Source: Herbaspirillum sp.
GTDB lineage: Bacteria; Pseudomonadota; Gammaproteobacteria; Burkholderiales; Burkholderiaceae_D
Length of the DNA stretch: 64,000 bases
Direction: 5' to 3'
Assembly: GCF_017744395.1 (NCBI RefSeq)
Contig: NZ_JAGIBI010000003.1
Span: forward strand, 1 to 64,000
In this document: positions 26,936 through 35,564 of the stretch, piece by piece
How the letters are laid out: every line of letters begins with the position of its first letter
How positions within the stretch are numbered: position 1 is the first letter of the stretch
Position numbers and translations under genes: made by a program
The notes under the pieces: generated by a model
Told to the model about the DNA's origin: nothing
Database searches by the model: none
The model's input: only the letters and a program-made list of their open reading frames with translations

Positions 26936-27313
26936 ATGATGGACACCACCCGCATCGACAAATGGTGCTGGGCCGCGCGCTTCTTCAAGACGCGGTCGCT
27001 GGCCACCGACGCCATCGACCGCGGCCGCGTCAAGCTCAACGGCGAGCGCACCAAGCCTTCCCACAGCGTCAAGGCCGGCGACCGGCTGGAGATCGACAAC
27101 GGCGCCACAGAATGGGAGGTGCTGGTGACAGGCATCGCCGACAAGCGCGGTTCGGCCGCGATCGCCGCCACGCTCTACAGCGAGACCGAAGACAGCGTGC
27201 GCCGCCGCGAAGCGGAGGCCGAGCGGCATCGTTTGTTTCGCGAGCCTTCGGCCGAGATCAAGGGACGCCCCACCAAGCGCGACCGCCGCCTGCTCGATCG
27301 CTCATCCTCCTGA
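26936..27313 (+). CDS. hslR: Heat-shock protein 15 (S4 RNA-binding domain)
   Basis: Hsp15 binds stalled 50S subunits that carry nascent peptidyl-tRNA. The 125-residue protein starts 'MMDTTRIDKWCWAARFFKTR' followed by 'SLATDAIDRGRVKLNG', the S4 domain at about residues 5-60, with a basic C-terminal tail ('GRPTKRDRRLLDR'). Two adjacent ATGs (26936, 26939) are equally possible starts. No sigma-32 promoter is evident here. A dispersed repeat lies just upstream. Confidence 0.88.
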   Translation: MMDTTRIDKWCWAARFFKTRSLATDAIDRGRVKLNGERTKPSHSVKAGDRLEIDNGATEWEVLVTGIADKRGSAAIAATLYSETEDSVRRREAEAERHRLFREPSAEIKGRPTKRDRRLLDRSSS

Positions 27314-27381
27314 TCCGTTGCCGCCGCTCGTTGTAAGATGGCGGGAGATTCCCCGGCCAGTCTTTTCCTTCGAAGGTGCAG

Positions 27382-27831
27382 ATGTCCCAGGCAGTCCTGT
27401 TCCAGCCAGCGATCCGCAAGGAATGCCCGCCCGGCGCGTGCGCGTGCGAGCGCGAACTGCTGCTCGACAAGCTCGGTTCGGAAGCGGCCCGCATCCTGCT
27501 GCTCACGCGTGAAGAAGAGAAGCGCCTGATCGAGCGCATTTCCCGCATCGGCTCTTACGAGGACTTGCTGCACGTCAGCCGGCTGATGCACAAGAACCTT
27601 GGCATCGTGCTGCAGATCAGCCCCGCCGCCGTCGAGGTGCGCACCGTGCGCGGCTTGCAGATCCGGCTGGCAGACCAGCCGGGCCTGTGCCGCAAGACCC
27701 GCGAAATCATCCCGGCCGCCATCCGCAAGTGCCTGGAACACAACCCCGCCATCGTCTACGCCATCCTGGACGCCCATGACCTGCTGGGCGCCGCCGCGCC
27801 GGCCCGGCCGGAAGAGCCAGCCACATCCTGA
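27382..27831 (+). CDS. Hypothetical protein with N-terminal Cys cluster
   Basis: This 149-residue soluble protein starts 'MSQAVLFQPAIRKECPPGAC'. The cluster C-x4-C-x-C near residue 15 could bind metal. The rest is helical with 'EEEKRLIERISRIGSYEDLL' and 'GLCRKTREIIPAAIRKCLEH'. The ATG at 27382 has GAAGGTG in front; a GTG at 27376 is also possible. I recall similar proteins in Oxalobacteraceae as uncharacterised. It is 68 bases after hslR and may share its transcript. Confidence 0.65.
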   Translation: MSQAVLFQPAIRKECPPGACACERELLLDKLGSEAARILLLTREEEKRLIERISRIGSYEDLLHVSRLMHKNLGIVLQISPAAVEVRTVRGLQIRLADQPGLCRKTREIIPAAIRKCLEHNPAIVYAILDAHDLLGAAAPARPEEPATS

Positions 27832-27884
27832 AATTTGCCTGGCGGAAAGCCTGAGCGCTTGTCTCGTCCGCGCCGATTTTTTGT

Positions 27885-27926
27885 TTGACATTTGCGGCGC
27901 GATGAATAATAGTACGATCGTTCGAA
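27885..27926. promoter_or_regulatory. Promoter with overlapping operator upstream of the TetR-type regulator and fad operon
   Basis: A perfect -35 TTGACA (27885-27890) is followed after 16 bp by TAATAG (27907-27912). The palindromic patch ACGATCGTTCGAA (27914-27926) touches the -10 box. TetR-family regulators of fatty-acid genes commonly bind sites of this ACG-ATCG-TTCG kind, so self-repression by the downstream regulator is likely. Confidence 0.65.
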
Positions 27927-27930
27927 TAAA

Positions 27931-27958
27931 TTCTGCGAACAATTAAAACTTCGCAGAA
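27931..27958 (+). promoter_or_regulatory. Perfect 9-bp inverted repeat in the fad leader
   Basis: TTCTGCGAA (27931-27939) and TTCGCAGAA (27950-27958) are separated by the 10-base AT-rich spacer CAATTAAAAC. The repeat lies downstream of the -10 box and 81 bases before the regulator's ATG, so it would be transcribed. It could be a second operator or a leader hairpin. Confidence 0.5.
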
Positions 27959-28039
27959 ATACGATCCGCACGCAAGAGGGATCGCCTTATCCGGACCGAC
28001 CCCGCCGTCCTCCACGCGGCGGATACCAAAGAGACAACA

Positions 28040-28753
28040 ATGACAGAGACAAGCAAGGTGACTACCGCAACCACCCGGCCCAAATTCCTGCGCAAGGGCG
28101 AGCAGACCCGCGCCGCCATCCTCGAGGTGGCGCTCGAACTGGCCAGCCGCGACGGCCTGGAAGGGCTCACCATCGGCCTGCTGGCCGAAAAGATGAAGAT
28201 GAGCAAATCCGGCGTGTTCGCCCATTTCGGCTCGCGCGAGGACTTGCAGATCGAAGTCGTGCGCCTGTACCACACCCATTTTGAGCAAGAGGTGTTCTAC
28301 CCCTCCATCAAGGAGCCGCGCGGCTTGCCGCGACTGGAAGCGATGTTCGCGCGCTGGGTCAAGCAGGTCACCATCGAAATCGCGCTGGGCTGCATCTACA
28401 TCAGCGGCGCGGTCGAGTACGACGACCGTCCCGGCGCCATCCGCGACCACCTGGTGGCGATGGTCCAGGCCTGGCGCGACGCGCTGGAGCGCTGTATCCA
28501 GCAAGGCATCGAAGCCGGCCACCTGCGCGCCGACGTCGACGTCAGCCAGATGGTCTATGAAATGTACGGCCTGATCCTGGCGCTGCACCACGACGCCCGC
28601 TTCCTGCACATCCCCGGCAGCGTCGAGCGCGCCGAGGCGAGCTTCCGCCGCCTGGTCGACAGCTATCGCCCGCAGGGAAGCGACAGCGCCAAGGCGGCGC
28701 CCGCGGCAACCACCACCAAGAATTCCAAATCGGCAGCCAGGAAGGCCGCCTAA
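28040..28753 (+). CDS. TetR family transcriptional regulator of fatty-acid degradation (FadP-like)
   Basis: A 237-residue regulator. The N-terminal helix-turn-helix runs about residues 22-70 ('RAAILEVALELASRDGLEGL' then 'LLAEKMKMSKSGVFAHFGSR'). The C-terminal ligand domain contains 'YHTHFEQEVFYPSI' and 'VYEMYGLILALHHDARFL', and a basic Ala/Lys tail follows. It is the first gene of a five-gene beta-oxidation cluster and its promoter carries a palindrome. FadP is the TetR-family fatty-acid regulator described for betaproteobacteria, probably responding to acyl-CoA; calling this gene FadP is inference from context. Confidence 0.88.
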   Translation: MTETSKVTTATTRPKFLRKGEQTRAAILEVALELASRDGLEGLTIGLLAEKMKMSKSGVFAHFGSREDLQIEVVRLYHTHFEQEVFYPSIKEPRGLPRLEAMFARWVKQVTIEIALGCIYISGAVEYDDRPGAIRDHLVAMVQAWRDALERCIQQGIEAGHLRADVDVSQMVYEMYGLILALHHDARFLHIPGSVERAEASFRRLVDSYRPQGSDSAKAAPAATTTKNSKSAARKAA

Positions 28754-28777
28754 CCTGTTCCCAATCCGGAGACTTTC

Positions 28778-30568
28778 ATGCCCCAATACAACGCCCCCCT
28801 GCGCGACATGCAATTCGTGCTGCACGAACTGCTCAAGGTCGAAGACGTGTTCAAGGACCTGCCGCCGCATGCGGAAACCAACCGCGAGCTGATCGACCAG
28901 GTGCTGGAAGAGGGCGGCAAGTTCACCTCGCAGGTGCTGTTCCCGCTGAACCACTCGGGCGACCGCGAAGGCTGCCACTATGACCGCGAGACCAAGGCCG
29001 TCACCACCCCGAAGGGCTTCAAGGAAGCCTACAAGCAGTACGTTGAAGCCGGCTGGGCGGCGCTGTCCTGCGACACCGAATTCGGCGGCCAGGGATTGCC
29101 GCTGACGCTGAACAATTCGTTCTACGAAATGCTGAACTCAAGCAACCAGGCCTGGACCATGTACCCAGGCCTGTCGCACGGCGCCTACGAGTGCCTGCAC
29201 GCGCACGGTTCCGACGAGCAGAAGGCGCTGTACCTGCCCAAGCTGGTCTCGGGCGAGTGGACCGGCACCATGTGCCTGACCGAAGCGCACTGCGGCACCG
29301 ACCTGGGCCTGCTGCGCAGCAAGGCGGAGCCGCAGGCTGACGGTTCCTACAAGATCACCGGCAACAAGATCTTCATCTCGGCCGGCGAAAACGACGTCTC
29401 AGAGAACATCATCCACCTGGTGCTGGCGCGCCTGCCGGATGCGCCGCAAGGCTCCAAGGGCATCTCGCTGTTCATCGTGCCCAAGTTCCTGCCCAACGCC
29501 GACGGTTCGCTGGGCGCGCGCAACCCGATCTTCTGCGGCGCCATCGAAGAAAAGATGGGCATCCACGGTAACGCCACCTGCCAGATGAACCTGGACGGCG
29601 CCACCGGCTGGCTGATCGGTCAGCCGCACAAGGGCCTGCAGGCGATGTTCGTGTTCATGAACGCGGCCCGCCTGGGCGTGGGCATGCAAGGCCTGGGCCT
29701 GACCGAAGTCGCCTACCAGAACGCTCTGGTGTACGCCAAGGACCGCCTGCAGATGCGCAGCCTGACCGGCGTGAAGGCGCCGGACAAGGCCGCCGACCCG
29801 ATCATCGTCCACCCCGACGTGCGCCGTATGCTGCTGACCGCCAAGGCCTTCGCCGAAGGCGGCCGCGCCTTCACCTCCTACGTCGCGCTGGAACTGGACA
29901 AGGAACTGTCCCACCCCGACGAAGAAGTGCGCAAGGATTCGGCCGACATCGTCGCGCTGCTGACTCCGGTGGTGAAGGCCTTCCTGACCGACAACGCCTG
30001 GATCGCCACCTCCGAGTGTCTGCAGGTCTACGGCGGCCACGGCTACATCTCCGAATGGGGCATGGAGCAATACGTGCGCGACGCCCGCATCAATATGATC
30101 TACGAAGGCACCAACACGGTTCAGTCGCTGGACCTGCTGGGCCGCAAGATCCTGATGGACAACGGCGCCAAGCTGAAGAAGTTCGGCGCGCAGATCCAGG
30201 CCTTCGTGGAAGAGAACGGCACCGACGAAGCGATGTCCGAATTCATCACGCCGCTGGCCGACATCGGCGACAAGGTCACCAAGCTGACCATGGAAATCGG
30301 CATGAAGTCCTTCGCCAACCAGGATGAAGCCGGCGCCGCCGCCGTGCCTTACCTGCGCGTGGTGGGCCACCTGGTGTTCTCGTACCTGTTCGCCCGCATG
30401 GCCAAGATCGCGCTGGAAAAGCAAGGCTCCGGCGATACCTTCTACACCGCCAAGCTGGCCACCGCGCGCTTCTATTTCGCGCGCCTGTTGCCGGAAACCG
30501 CGATGCTGATCCGCCAGGCGCGTTCCGGCGCGGCCAACCTGATGGCGCTGGACGCGGATCTGTTCTGA
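28778..30568 (+). CDS. Acyl-CoA dehydrogenase (FadE-like)
   Basis: A 596-residue FAD flavoenzyme that introduces the 2,3 double bond in acyl-CoA. An N-terminal extension 'MPQYNAPLRDMQFVLHELL' typical of this subgroup precedes the dehydrogenase core ('TMCLTEAHCGTDLGLLRSKA', 'GNKIFISAGEND'). The catalytic Glu lies in 'MIYEGTNTVQSLDLLGRKIL', and the C-terminal extra helical domain ends 'SGAANLMALDADLF'. GGAGA precedes the ATG. It sits 24 bases after the regulator, so both share one transcript. Confidence 0.95.
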   Translation: MPQYNAPLRDMQFVLHELLKVEDVFKDLPPHAETNRELIDQVLEEGGKFTSQVLFPLNHSGDREGCHYDRETKAVTTPKGFKEAYKQYVEAGWAALSCDTEFGGQGLPLTLNNSFYEMLNSSNQAWTMYPGLSHGAYECLHAHGSDEQKALYLPKLVSGEWTGTMCLTEAHCGTDLGLLRSKAEPQADGSYKITGNKIFISAGENDVSENIIHLVLARLPDAPQGSKGISLFIVPKFLPNADGSLGARNPIFCGAIEEKMGIHGNATCQMNLDGATGWLIGQPHKGLQAMFVFMNAARLGVGMQGLGLTEVAYQNALVYAKDRLQMRSLTGVKAPDKAADPIIVHPDVRRMLLTAKAFAEGGRAFTSYVALELDKELSHPDEEVRKDSADIVALLTPVVKAFLTDNAWIATSECLQVYGGHGYISEWGMEQYVRDARINMIYEGTNTVQSLDLLGRKILMDNGAKLKKFGAQIQAFVEENGTDEAMSEFITPLADIGDKVTKLTMEIGMKSFANQDEAGAAAVPYLRVVGHLVFSYLFARMAKIALEKQGSGDTFYTAKLATARFYFARLLPETAMLIRQARSGAANLMALDADLF

Positions 30569-30664
30569 GCCGTTCGATAAAGTCGCCGGGACGACGCATT
30601 TGGAACCCGGCGACGCTGATTTGCCCCGAATTCACGTTTGAAGCACCAGCAAAAGGAGATTTGC

Positions 30665-33052
30665 GTGTCCAATTTCATCGTTAAAAAAGTGGCCGTGCTC
30701 GGCGCCGGCGTCATGGGCGCCCAGATTGCCGCCCACTGCATCAATGCCCGCGTGCCGGTCGTGCTGTTCGACCTGCCGGCCAAGGAAGGTCCGAAGAACG
30801 GCATCGTGTTGCGCGCCATCGAGAACCTGAAGAAGCTCAGCCCGGCGCCGCTGGGCAACAAGGATGACGCGGCCCTGATCGAAGTCGCCAACTACGAGGA
30901 CGATCTGGCCAAGCTGGCCGAATGCGACCTGATCATCGAAGCCATCGCCGAGCGCATGGACTGGAAGCACGACCTGTACAAGAAGGTCGCGCCGCACATC
31001 GGCGCCGACACCATCTTCGCCTCCAATACCTCCGGCCTGTCGATCACGGCGCTGTCGGAAGGCTTCGACGCCGGCCTGAAGGCGCGCTTCTGCGGCGTGC
31101 ACTTCTTCAACCCGCCGCGCTACATGCACCTGGTCGAACTGATCCCGACCAAGTCCACCCAGCCGGAAATCCTGGACAAGCTGGAAGCCTTCCTCGCCAC
31201 CACCCTCGGCAAGGGCGTGGTGCGCGCGTTCGATACCCCGAACTTCGTGGCCAACCGCATCGGCGTGTTCGGTATCCTGGCCACCGTCATCGAAGCCGAG
31301 AAATACGGCTTGAGCGTGGACGTGGTCGACGACCTGACCGGCGCCAAGCTGGGCCGCGCCAAGTCCGGCACCTTCCGTACCGCCGACGTCGTGGGCCTGG
31401 ACACCATGGGCCACGTCATCAAGACCATGCAGGACAACCTGAAGGACGACCCGTTCTACGCTGCCTACGCCACGCCGCCGCTGCTGGCCAAGCTGGTCGA
31501 GCAGGGCGCGCTGGGCCAGAAGAGCGGCGCCGGCTTCTACAAGAAGGTGGGCAAGGACATCCTGCGCATCGACCCGGCCAAGGGCGACTACGTGCCGGGC
31601 GGCGGCAAGGCCGACGACATCATCGCGCGCATCCTGAAGGAAAAGGACCCGGTCAAGCGCATGAAGGCGCTGCACGACTCGACCAACCCGCAAGGCCAGT
31701 TCCTGTGGGCGATCTTCCGCGACGCCTTCCACTACATCGCGGTGCATCTGGAGTCGGTGGCCGACAACGCGCGCGACCTCGACTTCGCGATGCGCTGGGG
31801 CTTCGGCTGGAGCGTCGGCCCGTTCGAAACCTGGCAGGCCGCCGGCTGGAAGCAGATCGCAGAATGGGTCAAGGAAGACATCGACGCCGGCAAGGCGCTG
31901 TCCAACGCGCCGCTGCCCGCCTGGGTGTTCGACGGCCGCGACGGCGTGCATTCGGCCAAGGGTTCGTACTCGCCCTCGAAGAAGGCCGACGTTCCCCGTT
32001 CCGACCTGCCGGTCTACCAGCGCCAGGCCTTCCGCGCCCCGCTGCTGGGCGAAGGCGCGGCCGATGGCAAGACCGCCGGCACCACCTTCTTCGAAGACGA
32101 TTCGGTACGCATCTGGCACCAGAACGACGATGTCCTGATCCTGTCGTTCAAGACCAAGATGCACGTGATCGGCCAGGGCGTGATCGACGGCATGAACAAG
32201 GCCGTGGCTGAAGCCGAGAAGAACTTCAAGGGCCTGGTGATCTGGCATGCGGACGCGGCCGAAGGCGGCGCGTTCTCGGCCGGCGCCGACCTGCAATCGA
32301 TGCTGCCGCTGTTCATGTCGGGCGGCGTCAAGGCCATCGAACCGGTGGTGCACCACCTGCAGCAGGCGCACCAGCGCCTGAAGTACGCCAACGTCCCGGT
32401 GATCGCCGCGGTGGCCGGCCTGGCCCTGGGCGGCGGCTGCGAACTGCTGCTGCACGCCGCCAAGCGCGTGGTCTCGATCGAGTCCTACATCGGCCTGGTG
32501 GAAGTGGGCGTGGGCCTGATCCCGGCCGGCGGCGGCCTGAAGGAAGCGGCGGTGCGCGCGGCCAAGGAAGCCAAGGGCAACGACATCCTGCAATTCCTGA
32601 AGGACTACATGCTGGCCGCGGCCACCGCCAACGTCTCCAAGTCGGCGCTGGAAGCGAAGAAGCTGGGCTACCTGAAGGACAGCGACGTGGTCGTCTTCAA
32701 CCCCTACGAGCTGCTGCACGTGGCCAAGGTCGAAGCGCGCGCCATGTTCGATTCCGGCTACCGCGCGCCGCTGCCGCCGCAAGTGCCGGTGGTGGGCCGC
32801 AACGGCCTGGCCACCATCATGGCGCAACTGGTCAACATGCGCGACGGCGGCTTCATCTCGGCGCACGACTACAAGCTGGGCAAGATGATCGCCGAGACGG
32901 TCGCCGGCGGCGAAGTGGAAGAAGGCAGCATCGTCAACGAACAATGGCTGCTCGACATCGAGCGCAAGTTCTTCATGGAGTTGCTTAACAACCCGAAGAC
33001 CCAGGAACGCATCATGGGAATGATGCAAACGGGTAAGCCGGTTCGCAACTGA
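30665..33052 (+). CDS. 3-hydroxyacyl-CoA dehydrogenase / enoyl-CoA hydratase (FadN-type FadB)
   Basis: A 795-residue two-domain enzyme carrying out hydration and NAD-dependent oxidation. The dehydrogenase comes first, with 'VLGAGVMGAQIA' (glycine loop, residues 13-18), 'FASNTSGLSITALSEG' and 'GVHFFNPPRYMHLVEL'. The crotonase domain is C-terminal ('GGAFSAGADLQSML', 'GLALGGGCELLLHAAKR'). This order is the reverse of E. coli FadB and matches the FadN type. The GTG at 30665 is chosen because AAGGAGAT sits five bases upstream; a TTG at 30638 would give nine more residues and no ribosome site. Confidence 0.94.
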   Translation: MSNFIVKKVAVLGAGVMGAQIAAHCINARVPVVLFDLPAKEGPKNGIVLRAIENLKKLSPAPLGNKDDAALIEVANYEDDLAKLAECDLIIEAIAERMDWKHDLYKKVAPHIGADTIFASNTSGLSITALSEGFDAGLKARFCGVHFFNPPRYMHLVELIPTKSTQPEILDKLEAFLATTLGKGVVRAFDTPNFVANRIGVFGILATVIEAEKYGLSVDVVDDLTGAKLGRAKSGTFRTADVVGLDTMGHVIKTMQDNLKDDPFYAAYATPPLLAKLVEQGALGQKSGAGFYKKVGKDILRIDPAKGDYVPGGGKADDIIARILKEKDPVKRMKALHDSTNPQGQFLWAIFRDAFHYIAVHLESVADNARDLDFAMRWGFGWSVGPFETWQAAGWKQIAEWVKEDIDAGKALSNAPLPAWVFDGRDGVHSAKGSYSPSKKADVPRSDLPVYQRQAFRAPLLGEGAADGKTAGTTFFEDDSVRIWHQNDDVLILSFKTKMHVIGQGVIDGMNKAVAEAEKNFKGLVIWHADAAEGGAFSAGADLQSMLPLFMSGGVKAIEPVVHHLQQAHQRLKYANVPVIAAVAGLALGGGCELLLHAAKRVVSIESYIGLVEVGVGLIPAGGGLKEAAVRAAKEAKGNDILQFLKDYMLAAATANVSKSALEAKKLGYLKDSDVVVFNPYELLHVAKVEARAMFDSGYRAPLPPQVPVVGRNGLATIMAQLVNMRDGGFISAHDYKLGKMIAETVAGGEVEEGSIVNEQWLLDIERKFFMELLNNPKTQERIMGMMQTGKPVRN

Positions 33053-33101
33053 CAGACAAGAGACGATACAAAGAGACAAGCCCTAATTCAGGAGCAACAG
33101 A

Positions 33102-34298
33102 ATGAGCAAACAATTGCAAGACGCCTACATCGTCGCCGCCACCCGCACCCCCATCGGCAAGGCGCCGCGCGGCATGTTCAAGAACACCCGCCCGGACGAC
33201 CTGCTGGTGCGCGCCATTCAGTCCGCCGTGGCGCAAGTGCCCGGCCTGGATCCGAAACTGATCGAGGACGCCATCGTCGGCTGCTCCTTCCCCGAAGGCG
33301 CGCAAGGCCTGAACATGGCGCGCAACGCCGTGCTGCTGGCCGGCCTGCCCAATAGCATCGGCGGCGTCACCATCAACCGCTACTGCGCTTCCGGCATTAC
33401 CGCGATCGCGATGGCCGCCGACCGCATCCGCGTCGGTGAAGCCGACGTCATGATCGCCGCCGGCGCCGAGTCGATGTCGATGGTGCCGATGATGGGTTTC
33501 CACCCGTCCATCAACATCAACGCCTTCAAGGACGAGAACGTCGGCATGGCCTACGGCATGGGCCTGACCGCCGAGAAGGTGGCGCAGCAGTGGAAGGTCT
33601 CGCGCGAAGCGCAGGACGAGTTCTCGCTGGCCTCGCACCAGAAGGCGATCGCCGCCCAGCAGGCCGGCGAGTTCGCCGATGAGATCACGCCGGTCGAGAT
33701 CGTCGAGCGCTTCCCCAACCTGGCCACCGGCGAGATCGACATCAAGACCCGCACCGTGAACCTGGACGAAGGCCCGCGCGCCGACTCCAACATCGCCGCG
33801 CTGGCCAAGTTGAAGCCGGTGTTCGCGGCCAAGGGCAGCGTCACCGCCGGCAACAGCTCGCAGACCTCGGACGGCGCCGGCGCGCTGATCATCGTCTCGG
33901 AAAAGATCCTCAAGCAATTCAACCTGACTCCGCTGGCGCGCTTCGTCTCCTTCGCGGTGCGCGGCGTGCCGCCGGAAATCATGGGCATCGGCCCCAAGGA
34001 AGCGATCCCCGCGGCCCTGAAGGCCGGCGGCCTGACCCAGGACCAGCTCGACTGGATCGAACTGAACGAAGCCTTCGCCGCCCAGGCGCTGGCCGTGATC
34101 GGCGACCTCGGTCTGGATCCGTCCAAGGTCAACCCGATGGGCGGCGCGATCGCGCTGGGCCACCCGCTGGGCGCCACCGGCGCCATCCGCGCGGCCACCA
34201 CCATCCATGCGCTGCGCCGCAAGAACCTGAAGTACGGCATGGTGACCATGTGCGTGGGCACCGGTATGGGCGCAGCGGGCATCTTCGAGCGCATGTAA
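33102..34298 (+). CDS. Acetyl-CoA C-acyltransferase (3-ketoacyl-CoA thiolase)
   Basis: A 398-residue degradative thiolase that performs the last beta-oxidation step. The nucleophile is Cys95 in 'TINRYCASGITAIAMAADRI'. Also visible are 'AGAESMSMVPM', '[11 protein letters not shown]', the His motif 'ALGHPLGATGA' and the final Cys in 'MCVGTGMGAAG'. CAGGAGC precedes the ATG. It lies 49 bases after the FadN-type gene, and the pair would form a trifunctional complex. A terminator 17 bases after the stop separates it from the hydratase gene. Confidence 0.94.
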   Translation: MSKQLQDAYIVAATRTPIGKAPRGMFKNTRPDDLLVRAIQSAVAQVPGLDPKLIEDAIVGCSFPEGAQGLNMARNAVLLAGLPNSIGGVTINRYCASGITAIAMAADRIRVGEADVMIAAGAESMSMVPMMGFHPSININAFKDENVGMAYGMGLTAEKVAQQWKVSREAQDEFSLASHQKAIAAQQAGEFADEITPVEIVERFPNLATGEIDIKTRTVNLDEGPRADSNIAALAKLKPVFAAKGSVTAGNSSQTSDGAGALIIVSEKILKQFNLTPLARFVSFAVRGVPPEIMGIGPKEAIPAALKAGGLTQDQLDWIELNEAFAAQALAVIGDLGLDPSKVNPMGGAIALGHPLGATGAIRAATTIHALRRKNLKYGMVTMCVGTGMGAAGIFERM

Positions 34299-34314
34299 TC
34301 CGATGTTCGCAGGA

Positions 34315-34346
34315 AAGCCGCACCGCTCGCGCCGTGCGGCTTTTTT
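34315..34346 (+). terminator. Terminator inside the fad cluster, after the thiolase
   Basis: AAGCCGCAC (34315-34323) pairs with GTGCGGCTT (34334-34342), followed by a T run. The downstream hydratase gene must be read through or have another promoter. Confidence 0.82.
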
Positions 34347-34377
34347 ATCGCAATAACAAAAACACAGCAGGAGACCT

Positions 34378-35142
34378 ATGGACATCCAACTGAGCAAGGA
34401 CAACGGCATCCTCACGATCCATTTCAACCGTGAGGAAAAGAAGAACGCCATCACCGCCGCCATGTACCAGCAACTGGCCGATGCGCTGAAGGAAGCGGAA
34501 ACCGACAGCGCGGTGCGCGCCATCCTGTTCACCGGCAAGCCGCAAGCCTTCTCGGCCGGCAACGACCTGGAAGACTTTCTCAAGAATCCGCCCAGCGCCA
34601 AGGAAGCGCCGGTGTTCCAGTTCCTGTGGCAGATCAGCCATGCCAGCAAGCCCATCGTCGCCGCCGTCTCCGGCGTAGCGGTCGGCATCGGCACCACGCT
34701 GCTGCTGCATTGCGACCTGGTGTACGCGGCCGACAACGCCAAGTTCTCGCTGCCGTTCGCGCAATTGGGCTTGTGCCCGGAAGCCGCCTCGTCGCTGCTG
34801 CTGCCGCACGTCGCTGGCTACCAGCGCGCCGCCGAAAAGCTGCTGCTGGGAGAAGCCTTCGCCGCCGCCGAGGCGCTGGAGATGGGTATCGTCAACCGCG
34901 TGCTGCCGCTGGAAGAGTTGCTGCCATTCGCGCAAAAGCAGGCCGCCAAGCTGGCCGCGCTGCCGGCCAATTCCATCCGCGTCACCAAGCAGCTGATGAA
35001 GAAGAACCGTGTTGCGGCCACCGAGCAGCAGATGGCGGCCGAGATCGAGCATTTCGCCAGGATGCTGACTGGGCCGGAGGCCAAGGAGGCGTTTACCGCG
35101 TTTTTCGAGAAGAGGAAGCCGGATTTCCGTCAATTCGCCTGA
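34378..35142 (+). CDS. Enoyl-CoA hydratase/isomerase family protein
   Basis: A 254-residue crotonase-fold enzyme. It shows the oxyanion-hole motif 'AFSAGNDLEDFLKNPPSA' and the second motif 'VAAVSGVAVGIGTTLLLHCD'. 'LGLCPEAASSLLLPHVAG' covers the catalytic region, where Glu is retained in 'PEAASS'. GGAGACCT precedes the ATG. It closes the beta-oxidation cluster and may add hydratase or isomerase capacity for unsaturated acyl-CoAs. Confidence 0.92.
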   Translation: MDIQLSKDNGILTIHFNREEKKNAITAAMYQQLADALKEAETDSAVRAILFTGKPQAFSAGNDLEDFLKNPPSAKEAPVFQFLWQISHASKPIVAAVSGVAVGIGTTLLLHCDLVYAADNAKFSLPFAQLGLCPEAASSLLLPHVAGYQRAAEKLLLGEAFAAAEALEMGIVNRVLPLEELLPFAQKQAAKLAALPANSIRVTKQLMKKNRVAATEQQMAAEIEHFARMLTGPEAKEAFTAFFEKRKPDFRQFA

Positions 35143-35250
35143 ACTCCAAAGGATGCACTGTATGGTGAGGAATGCGTTCGGAGATTGAAAACTCATCCCG
35201 TCCGGATTTTGCTGTAGTACATGATGTTTGGTCATGACAAACCGGTAACG

Positions 35251-35283
35251 AACAAGAACGCCCGTTTAGCGGGCGTTCTTGTT
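35251..35283 (+). terminator. Terminator-like hairpin after the fad cluster
   Basis: A 14-bp perfect stem AACAAGAACGCCCG / CGGGCGTTCTTGTT with a TTTAG loop. The T tail is built into the stem and its continuation (TTCTTGTT). Confidence 0.75.
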
Positions 35284-35404
35284 GGTCTTTCGATGGGAGA
35301 TAAGCCTTTGGCATCAACGTCTGCGGGTGATGCGGTCCTTTGGTTTGTCGGCGCAGGTTTCAATCCATCTCTTTCGGATCAGCGAAGCCGCTCAACTGCA
35401 TCGT

Positions 35405-35434
35405 TTGTCATATGACGCCCGTATCCTCTACAAT
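35405..35434 (+). promoter_or_regulatory. Candidate promoter of the acyltransferase gene
   Basis: TTGTCA (35405-35410), an 18-bp spacer, and TACAAT (35429-35434). It would give a leader of about 120 bases before the ATG at 35565. Confidence 0.5.
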
Positions 35435-35564
35435 GCCGCACTGACAAAATATTCACATCAGGGGCTTGAGGGATTGCCCCAGCCGTCTACGGGGGAGCCG
35501 TCGCGGCACACCGCTTGGCTGGCCTTGCCGCACAACAACACGCGGTGGTGCGCGTTGACTGATA

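Larger units (their letters stand above)
35143..35564. other. Gene-poor gap with a terminator and a promoter
   Basis: This 422-bp stretch holds the terminator at 35251-35283 and the promoter candidate at 35405-35434. From 35284 to 35400 I see no supported feature. Open frames here are short and lack ribosome sites. Base composition falls from that of the fad operon to that of the next, AT-richer gene, so a transfer boundary probably lies in this gap. Confidence 0.6.

Noticed and set aside
35221..35415. Short open frames between the fad cluster and the acyltransferase
   Set aside because: They run across a terminator hairpin and have no ribosome site.
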